Part shown: positions 28,299-38,514 of the stretch, in pieces | How positions within the stretch are numbered: position 1 is the stretch's first letter | Layout: every line of letters starts with the position of its first letter | NCBI RefSeq assembly: GCF_900142845.1 | Contig: NZ_FSRU01000002.1 | Location: 2,728,001-2,792,000 of the forward strand | Length of the DNA: 64,000 nucleotides | Direction: 5' to 3' | From: Paraburkholderia phenazinium | Lineage (GTDB): Bacteria; Pseudomonadota; Gammaproteobacteria; Burkholderiales; Burkholderiaceae | Program-made: the position numbers and the translations under genes | The notes under the pieces: model-generated | The model's database searches: none | Seen by the model: the letters and a program-made list of their open reading frames with translations, nothing else | What the model was told of the DNA's origin: nothing

Positions 28299-29813
28299 AT
28301 GAAAGCCAGCCTCCAACTCCGCCTGTCGCAGCATCTTGCGCTGACCCCTCAACTGCAACAGTCCATCCGGCTGCTGCAGCTGTCCACGCTCGAACTGCAG
28401 CAGGAAGTCGCGATGGCGATCTCCCAGAATCCGTTGCTCGAAAACGAGGACGACTGGATCGCCAGCCCGCTGCGAGTCGCCGCGGACGGTTCGCTGATTG
28501 CCCAAGCGCCGAGCAACGCCGCGCCCGAGCAGATGGGCAGCAGTAGTTCTTCGTCGTCCACCAGCACCAGCGAGCGCGCCGAAAACGGCGAGCCGCAGGG
28601 CGTCGACGAGTACAACGGCCTCTCCTCGGACAGCAACGGCGACTCCACCCAGTGGAATCTGGACGACTACGGCCGCTCCGGCACCGCCTCGGACGACGAC
28701 GACCTGCCGCCGCTGCAGATCCACGAATCCAGCACCTCGCTGCGCGACCACCTGATGGCGCAACTGCGCGTCACCCAGGCGAGCCAGCGCGACCGCGCGT
28801 TGATCACCTTTCTGATCGAATCGCTCGACGACGACGGCTATCTGACCGCGACCCTCGATGAAGTGCAGGCCGACCTGCCCGAAGAGCTCGACGTCGACCT
28901 CGACGAGCTGAACGCGGCGCTCGCGCTGCTGCACAGCTTCGACCCACCCGGCGTCGGCGCACGTTCGGCGTCCGAGTGCCTGAAGCTGCAATTGCTGCGA
29001 CTCGATGCCTCGGCGACCCGCACGCTCGCGCTCGAGATCGTTGCGCACCATCTGGAACTGCTCGCCGCGCGCGACTTCACGCGCCTGCGCAAGCACCTGA
29101 AAGCCGGCGACGACGACCTGCGCGACGCGCACGTGCTGATCCGCTCGCTCGAACCGTTCCCCGGCGCGGCTTACGGCAAGGCCGAAGCCGACTACGTGGT
29201 GCCCGACATCATGGTGCGCAAGACGGGCCAGGGCTGGCAGGCCGAGCTGAATCCCGAGGTGGTGCCGAAGCTGCGCATCAACCATCTGTACGCGAACATC
29301 CTGCGCAACAACCGGGGCGATCCGGGCAGCGGTTCGCTGCGCCAGCAGCTCCAGGAAGCGCGCTGGCTGATCAAGAATATCCAGCAACGTTTCGAGACGA
29401 TCCTGCGAGTCGCCCAGGCTATTGTCGAGCGTCAGAAGAGCTTTTTTGTCCATGGCGAAATTGCCATGCGGCCCTTGGTTTTGCGGGAAATTGCTGATAC
29501 GCTGGGCCTACACGAGTCAACTGTCAGCCGTGTGACAACCGGTAAATACATGCTGACCCCATTCGGGACGCTTGAATTTAAGTACTTCTTCGGATCACAC
29601 GTTTCAACTGACACGGGCGGGGCAGCCTCTTCCACGGCTATCCGCGCGCTCATCAAGCAACTGATAGGAGCGGAAAACACCAAATCTCCTCTTTCAGACA
29701 GCCGCATCGCCGAATTGCTGGCGGAGCAAGGATTCGTGGTCGCACGGCGTACTGTGGCCAAGTACCGCGAAGCCCTCAAGATCCCAGCAGTTAACCTGCG
29801 CAAGTCTCTTTAG
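28299..29813 (+). CDS. rpoN: RNA polymerase sigma-54 factor
   Basis: Sigma-54 recognises -24/-12 promoters and needs enhancer-binding ATPases. The 504-residue protein has the Gln/Leu-rich activator-interacting region I ([25 protein letters not shown]), an acidic Ser/Asp-rich region II near residues 60-150, the core-binding domain, the helix-turn-helix [20 protein letters not shown] and the RpoN box [12 protein letters not shown] near the C-terminus. The ATG at 28299 gives the standard [11 protein letters not shown] start. It lies upstream of hpf and ptsN, the conserved rpoN neighbourhood. Confidence 0.97.
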   Translation: MKASLQLRLSQHLALTPQLQQSIRLLQLSTLELQQEVAMAISQNPLLENEDDWIASPLRVAADGSLIAQAPSNAAPEQMGSSSSSSSTSTSERAENGEPQGVDEYNGLSSDSNGDSTQWNLDDYGRSGTASDDDDLPPLQIHESSTSLRDHLMAQLRVTQASQRDRALITFLIESLDDDGYLTATLDEVQADLPEELDVDLDELNAALALLHSFDPPGVGARSASECLKLQLLRLDASATRTLALEIVAHHLELLAARDFTRLRKHLKAGDDDLRDAHVLIRSLEPFPGAAYGKAEADYVVPDIMVRKTGQGWQAELNPEVVPKLRINHLYANILRNNRGDPGSGSLRQQLQEARWLIKNIQQRFETILRVAQAIVERQKSFFVHGEIAMRPLVLREIADTLGLHESTVSRVTTGKYMLTPFGTLEFKYFFGSHVSTDTGGAASSTAIRALIKQLIGAENTKSPLSDSRIAELLAEQGFVVARRTVAKYREALKIPAVNLRKSL

Positions 29814-29984
29814 CCCGTCGCGTAGTGTGGCGGGCATTTTCCGGCCGCTCCGCCCGTTGGCGGACAGGCCGGCCGATGCGACCTGCCAGTAGTCAGTCAA
29901 CGGGGGACGACACAGGCGAGCCGTCAGATCGACCGGTACTGCCCCATCGTGCGGACCAAGCGGCCACTAGCTTGGAGAAGCACT

Positions 29985-30344
29985 ATGAATCTGCAGATCA
30001 GTGGACACCATCTCGAAGTAACGCCAGCGTTGCGAGAATACGTGATCACCAAACTGGATAGGGTGCTAAGACATTTCGATCAGGTGATCGATGGCAGTGT
30101 GGTCCTCTCGGTCGACAACCACAAGGAAAAGGAAAAGAGGCAGAAGGTTGAAATCAACCTGCATCTGAAGGGCAAGGACATCTTTGTCGAGAGCTGTGAC
30201 GGCGACCTGTACGCCGCGATTGATCTGATGATCGACAAGCTCGACCGGCAAGTCATACGTCACAAGGATCGCCTGCAGGGTCATCAGCACGAAGCGATCA
30301 AGTATCAACCGCTGGCGCCGCAAGTGGACGTGCCGCCGCAATAA
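29985..30344 (+). CDS. hpf: Ribosome hibernation promoting factor
   Basis: HPF binds the 30S subunit in slow growth and inactivates or dimerises ribosomes. The 119-residue protein reads [20 protein letters not shown] then [11 protein letters not shown], the short-HPF/RaiA fold, with a slightly longer tail ([13 protein letters not shown]) than E. coli HPF. GGAG precedes the ATG. A strong terminator follows, separating it from ptsN. Confidence 0.95.
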   Translation: MNLQISGHHLEVTPALREYVITKLDRVLRHFDQVIDGSVVLSVDNHKEKEKRQKVEINLHLKGKDIFVESCDGDLYAAIDLMIDKLDRQVIRHKDRLQGHQHEAIKYQPLAPQVDVPPQ

Positions 30345-30395
30345 GTCGTATCAGGCAGGACCCGTCAGGATCCGAAGGTTTTTCCTGACGCAGCT

Positions 30396-30424
30396 AAACC
30401 GCCCGGCAACGGGCGGTTTTTCGT
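30396..30424 (+). terminator. Rho-independent terminator after hpf
   Basis: The 10-bp stem AAACCGCCCG / CGGGCGGTTT (30396-30405 with 30410-30419), GCAA loop, and following TTTTTCG form a classical terminator for the rpoN-hpf transcript. Confidence 0.9.
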
Positions 30425-30631
30425 TGGATGCATCTATGCATGGCGCGCCGCACCATCCATGGTCGTGCTGTTCTATAATGGGCCGGTTACCATCGGGGTC
30501 AATCGGGGTTATTCAGCGGGAGTCCTGCCTTTTTGGCCTCCCAAGCACATCGCCGTGAGCATCAGTCGAGAATGGAACGCCACTCAAACGCCACAGCGAG
30601 GAATATCCAGGCCACGTTTCCGCCTGCCAAC

Positions 30632-31087
30632 ATGAATCGTTTAGCCAAATTTCTTCCCCTCGAAAACGTCGTCGTCGGCCTATCGGTCACCAGCAAGAAA
30701 CGCGTCTTCGAGCAAGCGGGCCTGATTTTCGAAAACCAGAACGGCATCGCCCGCAGCACGGTCACTGACAATCTGTTTGCGCGCGAGCGCCTCGGGTCGA
30801 CGGGTCTTGGCGAGGGTGTCGCGATTCCGCATGGCCGGATCAAAGGCTTGAAGCAGCCGCTCGCCGCATTCGTTCGGCTCGCCGAACCGATCCCTTTCGA
30901 ATCGCCCGACGGTCAGCCGGTCTCGTTGCTGATCTTCCTGCTGGTGCCCGAACAGGCCACCCAGCAGCATCTGGAAATCCTCTCGGAAATCGCCCAACTG
31001 CTGTCCGACCGCGAAGCACGCGAGCGGCTGCACACGGAAGAAGACCGCGAAGCGTTGCATCGCCTGCTCACTCAGTGGCAACCTTGA
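30632..31087 (+). CDS. ptsN: PTS-Ntr regulatory protein EIIA(Ntr)
   Basis: PtsN is the output protein of the nitrogen-related phosphotransferase system, controlling potassium and other functions according to its phosphorylation state. The 151-residue protein is a PTS EIIA type-2 domain; the phosphorylated His is in GVAIPHGRIKG near residue 66. A -10-like TATAAT lies at 30474-30479, about 150 bases upstream, giving ptsN its own promoter after the hpf terminator. The ATG at 30632 yields the standard MNRLAKFLP start. Confidence 0.95.
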   Translation: MNRLAKFLPLENVVVGLSVTSKKRVFEQAGLIFENQNGIARSTVTDNLFARERLGSTGLGEGVAIPHGRIKGLKQPLAAFVRLAEPIPFESPDGQPVSLLIFLLVPEQATQQHLEILSEIAQLLSDREARERLHTEEDREALHRLLTQWQP

Positions 31088-31215
31088 TGCATCAGCGACA
31101 ATCCGCATACGAGCGGGCTCAGCCCCGCACCGAAGCCGGCTCTAGCCGGCCGGCCCGGCTGCGTTAGCGCAGCCGGCGTACGCGGGACAGCGGCCCACAC
31201 TGGAGTCACGGACTC

Positions 31216-32184
31216 ATGGATACGTCCAGCATCAACGCCCAAAGCATTTTCGACGACAACGCCGCCATGCTGAAACTCAGCTGGCTGACGGGGCATGAAG
31301 GCTGGGAGCGCGGCTTCTCGGCAGAAACGGTTGCCTATGCCACGTCGAGCGCCGACCTCGTGGGCCACTTGAACCTGATCCACCCGAACCGCATCCAGGT
31401 GCTGGGCGACGCTGAAGTCGAGTACTACCAGCGTCAATCCGAAGAAGACCGCTCACGCCATATGGCCGAGCTGATCGCCCTCGAGCCGCCGTTCCTGGTA
31501 GTGGCGGGCGGAGTCGCCGCGCCGCCGGAACTGGTCCTGCGCTGTACGCGTTCCTCCACGCCGCTGTTCACCACGCCCATGTCGGCCGCCGCTGTGATCG
31601 ACAGCCTGCGCCTCTACATGTCGCGCATCCTCGCGCCGCGCGCCACGCTGCACGGCGTGTTTCTCGACATTCTCGGGATGGGCGTGCTGCTCACCGGCGA
31701 CTCCGGTCTCGGCAAAAGCGAACTCGGCCTTGAACTGATCAGCCGCGGGCACGGCCTCGTGGCCGACGACGCGGTGGATTTCGTGCGCCTCGGGCCGGAT
31801 TTCGTCGAAGGACGCTGCCCGCCGCTGCTGCAGAATCTGCTGGAAGTGCGCGGCCTGGGCCTGCTCGACATCAAGACCATCTTCGGTGAAACCGCCGTTC
31901 GGCGCAAAATGAAGCTGAAGCTGATCGTTCAGCTGGTGCGTCGTCCGGATGGCGAATTCCAGCGCCTGCCGCTCGAAAGCCAGACCGTCGACGTGCTCGG
32001 CCTGCCTATCAGCAAGGTCACCATCCAGGTGGCGGCCGGCCGCAACCTCGCGGTGCTGGTGGAAGCCGCCGTGCGCAATACGATCCTGCAATTGCGCGGC
32101 ATCGACACGCTGCGCGACTTCATGGATCGCCAGCGCCTCGCCATGCAAGACCCGGACAGCCAGTTTCCCGGCAAGCTGATCTGA
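31216..32184 (+). CDS. hprK: HPr kinase/phosphorylase
   Basis: HprK phosphorylates and dephosphorylates HPr on a Ser. The 322-residue protein has an N-terminal MurF-like domain and a C-terminal kinase domain with Walker [10 protein letters not shown] near residue 161, the following [14 protein letters not shown], and the family signature [15 protein letters not shown]. In betaproteobacteria it sits with ptsN and rapZ, as here. The target HPr of the Ntr branch is not in the window, but an HPr domain occurs in the NagF fusion at 58890-61445. Confidence 0.95.
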   Translation: MDTSSINAQSIFDDNAAMLKLSWLTGHEGWERGFSAETVAYATSSADLVGHLNLIHPNRIQVLGDAEVEYYQRQSEEDRSRHMAELIALEPPFLVVAGGVAAPPELVLRCTRSSTPLFTTPMSAAAVIDSLRLYMSRILAPRATLHGVFLDILGMGVLLTGDSGLGKSELGLELISRGHGLVADDAVDFVRLGPDFVEGRCPPLLQNLLEVRGLGLLDIKTIFGETAVRRKMKLKLIVQLVRRPDGEFQRLPLESQTVDVLGLPISKVTIQVAAGRNLAVLVEAAVRNTILQLRGIDTLRDFMDRQRLAMQDPDSQFPGKLI

Positions 32185-32292
32185 GCGGCCACGCGGTTGC
32201 CGGAGGTGCCCGCCCACCCCGCGTATGCGCCGGCAGGGGGCACGCGCAGGGGGACCAGATGCTATGATGAAACGTACAGATTCGACCACTCC

Positions 32293-33186
32293 ATGCGCAT
32301 TATTCTGATCACCGGTATTTCCGGCTCCGGCAAATCCGTTGCACTGAACGCGCTTGAAGACGCTGGCTATTACTGCGTCGACAACCTGCCGCCGCGCTTT
32401 CTGCCGCAACTCGCCACCTATCTCGCGGAAGACGGTCACGACCGTCTTGCGGTCGCCATCGACGCGCGTTCGAGCGCCTCGCTCGACGACATGCCCGCGA
32501 TGATCCGCGACCTGTCGCGCCAGCACGATGTGCGGGTGCTGTTCCTGAACGCAAGCACGCAGGCGCTGATCCAGCGTTTCTCCGAAACGCGCCGCCGCCA
32601 TCCGCTCTCCGGTTCCACCGCGCACGACGCGGACGTCGGCCTGCTCACCTCGCTCGAAGAAGCGATCGAGCGCGAACGTGAACTGGTCGCGAACCTGGCC
32701 GAATTCGGCCACCAGATCGATACCAGCAATCTGCGCGCGAACGTGTTGCGCGCGTGGGTCAAGCGCTTCATCGAACAGGAACACAGCGGTCTGGTGCTGA
32801 TGTTCGAGTCGTTCGGCTTCAAGCGCGGCGTGCCGCTCGACGCCGATTTCGTGTTCGACGTGCGCACGCTGCCGAACCCGTACTACGATCATGAATTACG
32901 CCCACTCACCGGGCTCGACCAGCCGGTGATCGATTTCCTCGGCGCACTGCCCGTGGTGCACGACATGATGGGCGACATCGAGACGTTCCTCGCGAAATGG
33001 CTGCCGCACTTTCGCGACGACAACCGCAGTTACCTGACTGTGGCTATCGGCTGCACAGGCGGCCAGCACCGGTCGGTGTTCATTGCCGAGACGCTCGCCG
33101 CGCGTCTTGCCAAGCAGGCCAATGTAATCGTGCGGCACCGCGATGCGCCGGTCGACGTCGGCGAATCATCGAAGTTAGTGGCTTAA
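32293..33186 (+). CDS. rapZ: RNase adapter RapZ (nucleotide-binding)
   Basis: RapZ is a P-loop protein; in enterobacteria it senses glucosamine-6-phosphate and guides RNase E to the GlmZ sRNA. The 297-residue protein has Walker A GISGSGKS at residues 8-15, DLPPRFL-like [13 protein letters not shown], the block [22 protein letters not shown] and the C-terminal domain with [14 protein letters not shown]. The ATG at 32293 gives the canonical [15 protein letters not shown] start. A GlmZ-type sRNA role in Burkholderia is unproven. Confidence 0.95.
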   Translation: MRIILITGISGSGKSVALNALEDAGYYCVDNLPPRFLPQLATYLAEDGHDRLAVAIDARSSASLDDMPAMIRDLSRQHDVRVLFLNASTQALIQRFSETRRRHPLSGSTAHDADVGLLTSLEEAIERERELVANLAEFGHQIDTSNLRANVLRAWVKRFIEQEHSGLVLMFESFGFKRGVPLDADFVFDVRTLPNPYYDHELRPLTGLDQPVIDFLGALPVVHDMMGDIETFLAKWLPHFRDDNRSYLTVAIGCTGGQHRSVFIAETLAARLAKQANVIVRHRDAPVDVGESSKLVA

Positions 33187-33224
33187 CCGGCCGCATCGCG
33201 CGGCCTTAACTGAAGCGTTGCGCC

Positions 33225-33857
33225 ATGTCCTCTACTTCTGTGCTTGCCGATGTGCCGCTGTTTCCGCTGCATACGGTGCTGTTCCCCGACGGGCTGCTGC
33301 CCCTCAAGATCTTCGAAGCGCGCTACCTCGACATGGCGCGCGACTGTCTGCGCGAAAAGACCCCGTTCGGTGTCTGCCTGCTGAAAAGCGGTGGTGAAGT
33401 CGCGCTGCCGGATGAACCGTCGGTCCCGGAACACGTTGGATGTCTCGCTGAAATCGACGAATGCGATGTCGAAACCTTCGGCATGCTGCTGATCCGCGCG
33501 CGCGGTACGCGGCGTTTCCGGCTGCTGTCGCATCGCGTGGAACATAGTGGCCTGCTGGTGGGGATGGCGGAGCCGCTGCCCGACGACGTGCCGCTCGAAG
33601 GCAACCAGCATCTGGCCAAATTCGGCGCATGCGCGGAAGTACTCGAGCGGATCATCGCGACGATTCGCGAGCGCGATCCCGACGGTCTGCCGTTCGCGGA
33701 ACCGTTCAAGCTCGAAGACCCGACGTGGGTGTCCAACCGGCTCTCGGAAGTGCTGCCAATTGCGCTAAAGGCGCGGCAAAAGCTGATGGAACTGACAGAT
33801 GCCGGGGCGCGCATCGACGTGGTTCATCACTACATGCAGCAGCATCAGTTGCTGTGA
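33225..33857 (+). CDS. LON peptidase substrate-binding domain protein
   Basis: A 210-residue stand-alone LON_substr_bdg domain protein, without the ATPase or protease parts of Lon. The N-terminal VPLFPLHTVLFPDGLLPLKIFEARYLDM is the family signature, and RGTRRFRLLSHRVE is typical. Function is unknown; a role in recognising misfolded or target proteins is family inference. The stop codon lies inside the first unit of a GTGAAG tandem repeat. It follows rapZ by 38 bases. Confidence 0.9.
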   Translation: MSSTSVLADVPLFPLHTVLFPDGLLPLKIFEARYLDMARDCLREKTPFGVCLLKSGGEVALPDEPSVPEHVGCLAEIDECDVETFGMLLIRARGTRRFRLLSHRVEHSGLLVGMAEPLPDDVPLEGNQHLAKFGACAEVLERIIATIRERDPDGLPFAEPFKLEDPTWVSNRLSEVLPIALKARQKLMELTDAGARIDVVHHYMQQHQLL

Positions 33858-33883
33858 AGGTGAAGGTGAAGGTGAAGGTGACG
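33854..33883 (+). repeat. GTGAAG hexanucleotide tandem repeat at a stop codon
   Basis: Four perfect GTGAAG units (33854-33877) are followed by a variant GTGACG. The first unit contains the TGA stop of the LON-domain gene, so the array is 3' untranslated. Slippage would change spacing between this gene and the convergent mutY stop at 33931. Confidence 0.85.
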
Positions 33884-33930
33884 GCAACGGCAGTTGGCGC
33901 GCTCGCGCCAACCTGCCCCAAGGCAAAGCA

Positions 33931-35055
33931 CTAGATCAGCGACCCTTGCAGGCCGTCCAGCAGCTTGCGCACCGGCGCCGGCACGCCATACGCGTCGATA
34001 TTGCGCAGCGGCACCCACACGGTTTCCGCGTCGCCCAGCACGGCGCTGCCGCCCCCGGCTCGATCCAGTTCCGCGAGGCGCGGCTCGATATCCAGCTTGA
34101 AATGCGTGAATGTATGCGTGAGCGGCGCAAGCGGCGAGACCGCACCGTCACCGCCGAATTCACGTGCGCGCTCGGCGAGCGCGGCTTCATCCGCCGCTTC
34201 CGGCAAGCTCCATAGGCCGCCCCAGATACCCGACGGCGGCCGTTTTTCGAGCATCACCGCATCGCCGTCGCACAACACCAGCATCCACGTGCGACGGGTC
34301 GGCACGGCCTTCCTGGGACGCGCGGCCGGCAATTGCCGCTGCCGTCCGCTCACGTTCGCCACGCAGTCCGGCGCGAACGGGCAGCGCTCGCAGTCCGGCT
34401 TGCCGCGCATGCACAGCGTCGCGCCGAGGTCCATCAAGCCCTGCGTATAGGCGCTCACCTCTGCGTTGCCGGCGTTGGACGGCAAGAGCGATTCGGCCAG
34501 CGTCCACATCGCGTTCTCCACACGCTTTTCGCCCGGAAAACCTTCGACGCCGAACACGCGTGCGAGCACGCGCTTCACGTTGCCGTCGAGAATCGTCGCG
34601 CGTGCGCCGAACGCGAATGAGGCGATCGCCGCTGCAGTCGAGCGCCCAATGCCCGGCAGTTCGGCCAGCGCTTCCACGGAAGCCGGAAACGCCCCACCGT
34701 GCAATTCGACCACCGCCTGCGCGCAACGGTGCAGGTTACGGGCGCGCGAGTAGTAGCCAAGGCCGGCCCACAACGCCATCACATCGTCGAGCGGCGCGGC
34801 GGCCAGCGCGGCGACATCCGGAAAACGCTCGAGGAAACGCGCGTAGTACGGAATCACTGTGGACACCTGGGTCTGCTGCAACATGATTTCCGACAACCAG
34901 ATGCGATACGCGTCGCGCGTATTCTGCCAGGGCAGGTCGTGGCGGCCATGCTGACGCTGCCACGCGATCAGGCGTGCAGAAAAATCGGCGAGCGCCGGCG
35001 AAGCGGACAGGACGGGTGCGGCGGCTGTCGAGGACGGCGTTAAGCGAGAGGGCAT
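33931..35055 (-). CDS. mutY: Adenine DNA glycosylase
   Basis: MutY removes A mispaired with 8-oxoguanine. The 374-residue protein has the catalytic Glu in SEIMLQQTQV, the helix-hairpin-helix ELPGIGRSTAAAI, the catalytic Asp in ILDGNVKRVLAR, the 4Fe-4S motif CMRGKPDCERCPFAPDC and a C-terminal Nudix-like 8-oxoG recognition domain. It lies 7 bases downstream of mutM on the same strand, so the two GO-system enzymes are cotranscribed. The ATG at 35055 (MPSRLTPSST) is the best start. Confidence 0.96.
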   Translation of the reverse strand: MPSRLTPSSTAAAPVLSASPALADFSARLIAWQRQHGRHDLPWQNTRDAYRIWLSEIMLQQTQVSTVIPYYARFLERFPDVAALAAAPLDDVMALWAGLGYYSRARNLHRCAQAVVELHGGAFPASVEALAELPGIGRSTAAAIASFAFGARATILDGNVKRVLARVFGVEGFPGEKRVENAMWTLAESLLPSNAGNAEVSAYTQGLMDLGATLCMRGKPDCERCPFAPDCVANVSGRQRQLPAARPRKAVPTRRTWMLVLCDGDAVMLEKRPPSGIWGGLWSLPEAADEAALAERAREFGGDGAVSPLAPLTHTFTHFKLDIEPRLAELDRAGGGSAVLGDAETVWVPLRNIDAYGVPAPVRKLLDGLQGSLI

Positions 35056-35062
35056 CGGAAAA

Positions 35063-35893
35063 TTAGCGCTGGCAAGTCGGACAAAAGTAAGTCGAGCGCT
35101 GCCCCTGCACGATCTGTCTGATCGGCGTCCCACACACTCGGCATGGCAGCCCCGCGCGATCATAGACGAAATAGTCGAGCTGGAAGTAGCCGCTTTCGCC
35201 GTCGCTGCCGACGAAATCGCGCAGCGTACTGCCGCCCTTTTCGATGGCGGCCGCGAGCGTCAGGCGCACGGCGTCCGCCAGCAGGTCGTAGCGGACCAGC
35301 GAGACGCGGCCGGCCGGCGTGGTTGGCCGGATGCCGGCGCGAAACAGGCTTTCGGACGCGTAAATATTGCCCACGCCCACCACGATCTCACCTGCCAGCA
35401 AGGCCTGCTTGACGGAGACCTTGCGCCCGCGCGTCTGCCGGTGCATCAACGCGCCCGAAAAAGCCGGCGAGAATGGCTCGACGCCGAGCCCCGCGAGCAG
35501 CGGATGCGCCAGCACGTCGCCGTCTGCGCGCGCATGCCACAGGACGGCGCCGAAGCGCCGCGGGTCGCGATAGCGGAGAATGAATTCGTCGAAGATCCAG
35601 TCGACATGGTCGTGCTTCGCAGCCGCCGGCAGGTGCGGCAGATTGCGCAGCACTCGCAGCGTCCCGGTCATGCCCAGGTGCACAATGAACCAGCCCGCGT
35701 CGATCTCGAACAGCAGGTACTTGCCGCGCCGTTCCACCTTGTGGACCACACGGCCCCGCAAGGTTTTAGCAAGGTCGGCGGGAATCGGCCAGCGCAGTGC
35801 GGGCGTGCGGACGTCGACGCGTTCGACCCGGCGTCCGGAGACATACGGTTCAATTCCGCGTCGGGTAACCTCAACTTCTGGCAACTCTGGCAT
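35063..35893 (-). CDS. mutM: Formamidopyrimidine-DNA glycosylase
   Basis: Fpg/MutM excises 8-oxoguanine and ring-opened purines from DNA and nicks the strand. The 276-residue protein begins [14 protein letters not shown] with the catalytic Pro2 and Glu3, and ends in the zinc finger [11 protein letters not shown] to CPTCQR. The middle has the ELF1-like DNA-binding helices ([18 protein letters not shown]). It precedes mutY in a two-gene repair operon and is divergent from the TPR gene. Confidence 0.97.
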   Translation of the reverse strand: MPELPEVEVTRRGIEPYVSGRRVERVDVRTPALRWPIPADLAKTLRGRVVHKVERRGKYLLFEIDAGWFIVHLGMTGTLRVLRNLPHLPAAAKHDHVDWIFDEFILRYRDPRRFGAVLWHARADGDVLAHPLLAGLGVEPFSPAFSGALMHRQTRGRKVSVKQALLAGEIVVGVGNIYASESLFRAGIRPTTPAGRVSLVRYDLLADAVRLTLAAAIEKGGSTLRDFVGSDGESGYFQLDYFVYDRAGLPCRVCGTPIRQIVQGQRSTYFCPTCQR

Positions 35894-35980
35894 GTCTAAC
35901 TGGTCTGCAACTTGCGTGAGTGGTTGTGCGCTTATTGTAGCGAGCGCGTTACAATCGTCCGAAACATTGAACGGATTTCC

Positions 35981-37822
35981 ATGAACTTGTCCTTCGTGAA
36001 GCTGTTTTCGAAGCGCCCGGCGCGCACCTCCCGCGTGCCGCACGCTGTGTCCGCTCGCCGTCTGCTCGGCGCCGCAGCGCTTGCCGTGTGGGCGCTCGCC
36101 GCCATGCCGGCGCATGCCCAGGATCCCTCGCCAGATACGGACGACAACTCCGTGTCCATGCCCGATGCGTTAGGCGCGCCGACGGCTGACGATCAAAAGA
36201 ATCTGCCTGACGTCGCGCTGTCGAGTCAGATCGTGTTCCAGGTGCTCGCGGCCGAAGTCGCGCTGCAGCGGGACCAGCCGGCGCCGGCGTATCAGACCTA
36301 TCTGGCACTGGCGCGCGACACGCACGATCCACGCATGGCGCAACGCGCCACCGAAATCGCGCTGGCCGCCCAGAGTCCTTCGGACGCGCTGGCGGCTGCG
36401 CAATTGTGGCAGCAGTATGCGCCCACGTCGGAACGCGCGGCGCAACTCGATGCATCGCTACTCGTGTTGTCGGGCAAGCCCGACGACGCCGAGCCGCTGC
36501 TCGCACGCGAACTGGCGAAGGTGCCTGACGAGAACCGCGGCAGCGCCATCCTCGCGCTGCAATTGCTGGTGTCGCGCGGGCCGAATCGCGTCGGCGGCCT
36601 GCACGTGCTGCAGGATCTGCTCAAGAACGACATGAACCGGCCCGAGGCGCAACTGGCCATCGCCCGTCAGCAGATCGTGGCGGACGACGCACCGGGCGCA
36701 CGCAAGTCGCTCGAGCAGGCGCTCACGCTCAAGCCCGACTATCTGCCGGCCGCGTTGACGCTGTCGCAGATGGGCCCGGAAGAGCGCAAGGAAGGCATCG
36801 CGTCGCTCGAAAAATACGTCGCGCAGAATCCGAAATCGCATGATGCGCGGCTTGCGCTGGCGCAGATGTACCTCGCAAGCGACCGTCTCGACGACGCGCA
36901 AAAGCAGTTCGAGGCGATGCACAAAGACAACGCGAACGACCTGACGCCGTTGATGGCGCTCGCGCTGATCGACATCCAGAAGAAGGATTTCGCGGGCGCG
37001 CAGCCGTATCTGGAGCAGTACGCGCAGAAGGCGGAGAAGACGCCGGGCGCCGATCCGGGCCAGGCGTACATCTATCTCTCGCAGCTGGCGCTCGAGCAGA
37101 AGAACGACGCGGCCGCGAGCGACTGGCTCAACAAGATTTCACCCCAGAGCCAGCAATATATTCCTGCGCAGATCACGCGCGCCCAGTTGCTTGAAAAGCA
37201 GGGCAAGCCGGACGACGCCCGCAAGCTGCTCGCCGGTCTGCAGGCTCAGGATCCGCGCGATCAGGCCTTGATCGCGCGCACGGACGCGGCCATCCTGTTC
37301 GACGCGAAGCGCTATCAGGAAGCGGAAGACCGGCTGGCGCAGGCCACCGCGGACTACCCGGACGACCCCGATCTGACGTACGACTACGCGATGGCGGCCG
37401 AGAAGAACGGCCACTACGACACGATGGAAGCGCAGTTGCGCAAGCTGATCGAGACGCAGCCGGATAACCCGCAGGCCTACAACGCGCTGGGCTATTCGCT
37501 CGCCGATCGCGGCGTGCGGCTGCAGGAAGCGGACAAGCTGATCCAGAAGGCGTCGTCGCTGGCGCCGGACGACGCGTTCATCATGGACAGCGTGGGCTGG
37601 GTCAAGTATCGCCTCGGCGACACACCGGACGCACTCAAGCTGCTGCGCAAGGCCTACGACCTGCAGCCGAATGCGGAAATCGGCGCCCATCTGGGCGAAG
37701 TGCTGTGGAAGTCGGGCGCGCAGGATCAGGCGCGCGACGCCTGGCGCGAAGCACGCAAGCTGGAACCTGACAACGATACGCTCCTCAAAACGCTCAAACG
37801 TTTTCAGGTCAACGATCTCTGA
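35981..37822 (+). CDS. Exported TPR-repeat protein
   Basis: A 613-residue protein with an N-terminal signal peptide ([22 protein letters not shown], cleavage near residue 48) and then about 12 tetratricopeptide repeats (for example [52 protein letters not shown]). It is a periplasmic or outer-membrane-associated scaffold. Its stop overlaps the start of lolB (TGATG), so it may assist lipoprotein assembly; that is inference from position. No enzyme motif is visible. Confidence 0.85.
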   Translation: MNLSFVKLFSKRPARTSRVPHAVSARRLLGAAALAVWALAAMPAHAQDPSPDTDDNSVSMPDALGAPTADDQKNLPDVALSSQIVFQVLAAEVALQRDQPAPAYQTYLALARDTHDPRMAQRATEIALAAQSPSDALAAAQLWQQYAPTSERAAQLDASLLVLSGKPDDAEPLLARELAKVPDENRGSAILALQLLVSRGPNRVGGLHVLQDLLKNDMNRPEAQLAIARQQIVADDAPGARKSLEQALTLKPDYLPAALTLSQMGPEERKEGIASLEKYVAQNPKSHDARLALAQMYLASDRLDDAQKQFEAMHKDNANDLTPLMALALIDIQKKDFAGAQPYLEQYAQKAEKTPGADPGQAYIYLSQLALEQKNDAAASDWLNKISPQSQQYIPAQITRAQLLEKQGKPDDARKLLAGLQAQDPRDQALIARTDAAILFDAKRYQEAEDRLAQATADYPDDPDLTYDYAMAAEKNGHYDTMEAQLRKLIETQPDNPQAYNALGYSLADRGVRLQEADKLIQKASSLAPDDAFIMDSVGWVKYRLGDTPDALKLLRKAYDLQPNAEIGAHLGEVLWKSGAQDQARDAWREARKLEPDNDTLLKTLKRFQVNDL

Positions 37823-38478
37823 TGCTCATTTCGAACCGCTCTACCCGTTTGTTCGGTCGCCCGTTCGTTAGTCCCCAGGCGCCGCGTCGCGCGGCGCTGG
37901 GGCTCGCCGTGGCGGCTGCCGTGGCACTGACCGGCTGTGCGTCGGTCAAGCCGCGTGAGCCGTCCACCTCGAACGCCACGACCTCCGTCACCGCGCAGAC
38001 GAGCCGCGCCTATCACGGCCGCTTTGCCGTGCAGTACGTCGACCAGAACGGCCAGCAGCGCAACGCCTACGGCAACTTCGACTGGCAGGAAGCAGGCGAC
38101 ACGGTCACGCTGCAGTTGCGCAACCCGCTCGGCCAGACGCTCGCCATCGTCACGTCGTCGCCCGCCTCAGCTTCGCTTGAACTGCCGAATCGCCAGCCGC
38201 TCACCGCCGACAACGTGTCCACGCTGATGCAGAACGCGCTCGGCTTTGCGTTGCCGGTCGAAGGCCTGCGCTACTGGCTGCAGCCGTCGGCCGCGCCCAG
38301 CTCGCGGGCGAAGACCGAGCAGGATCCACAAGATCCGTCGCACCTGAAGGAAATCGTCCAGGACGGCTGGACCATCGACTATCTCGCGTATGCTGATGCA
38401 CCGGCCACCGGCCTCAAGCGCGTCAACCTGAGCCGCGAGCAGCCGCCGCTCGACATCAAGCTCGTGCTCGACCAATAG
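37822..38478 (+). CDS. lolB: Outer-membrane lipoprotein insertion protein LolB
   Basis: LolB accepts lipoproteins from LolA and inserts them in the outer membrane. The 218-residue product has a lipoprotein signal peptide ending in LTGC (lipidated Cys near 39), and the LolB fold with YHGRFAVQYVDQNGQQRNAYGNFDWQ. It is coupled to the preceding TPR gene and followed after 36 bases by ispE, the conserved lolB-ispE-prs order. Confidence 0.93.
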   Translation: MLISNRSTRLFGRPFVSPQAPRRAALGLAVAAAVALTGCASVKPREPSTSNATTSVTAQTSRAYHGRFAVQYVDQNGQQRNAYGNFDWQEAGDTVTLQLRNPLGQTLAIVTSSPASASLELPNRQPLTADNVSTLMQNALGFALPVEGLRYWLQPSAAPSSRAKTEQDPQDPSHLKEIVQDGWTIDYLAYADAPATGLKRVNLSREQPPLDIKLVLDQ

Positions 38479-38514
38479 ACCGGTAAGCCGCGCCACTGCC
38501 CTTTGTCCTGAGTC

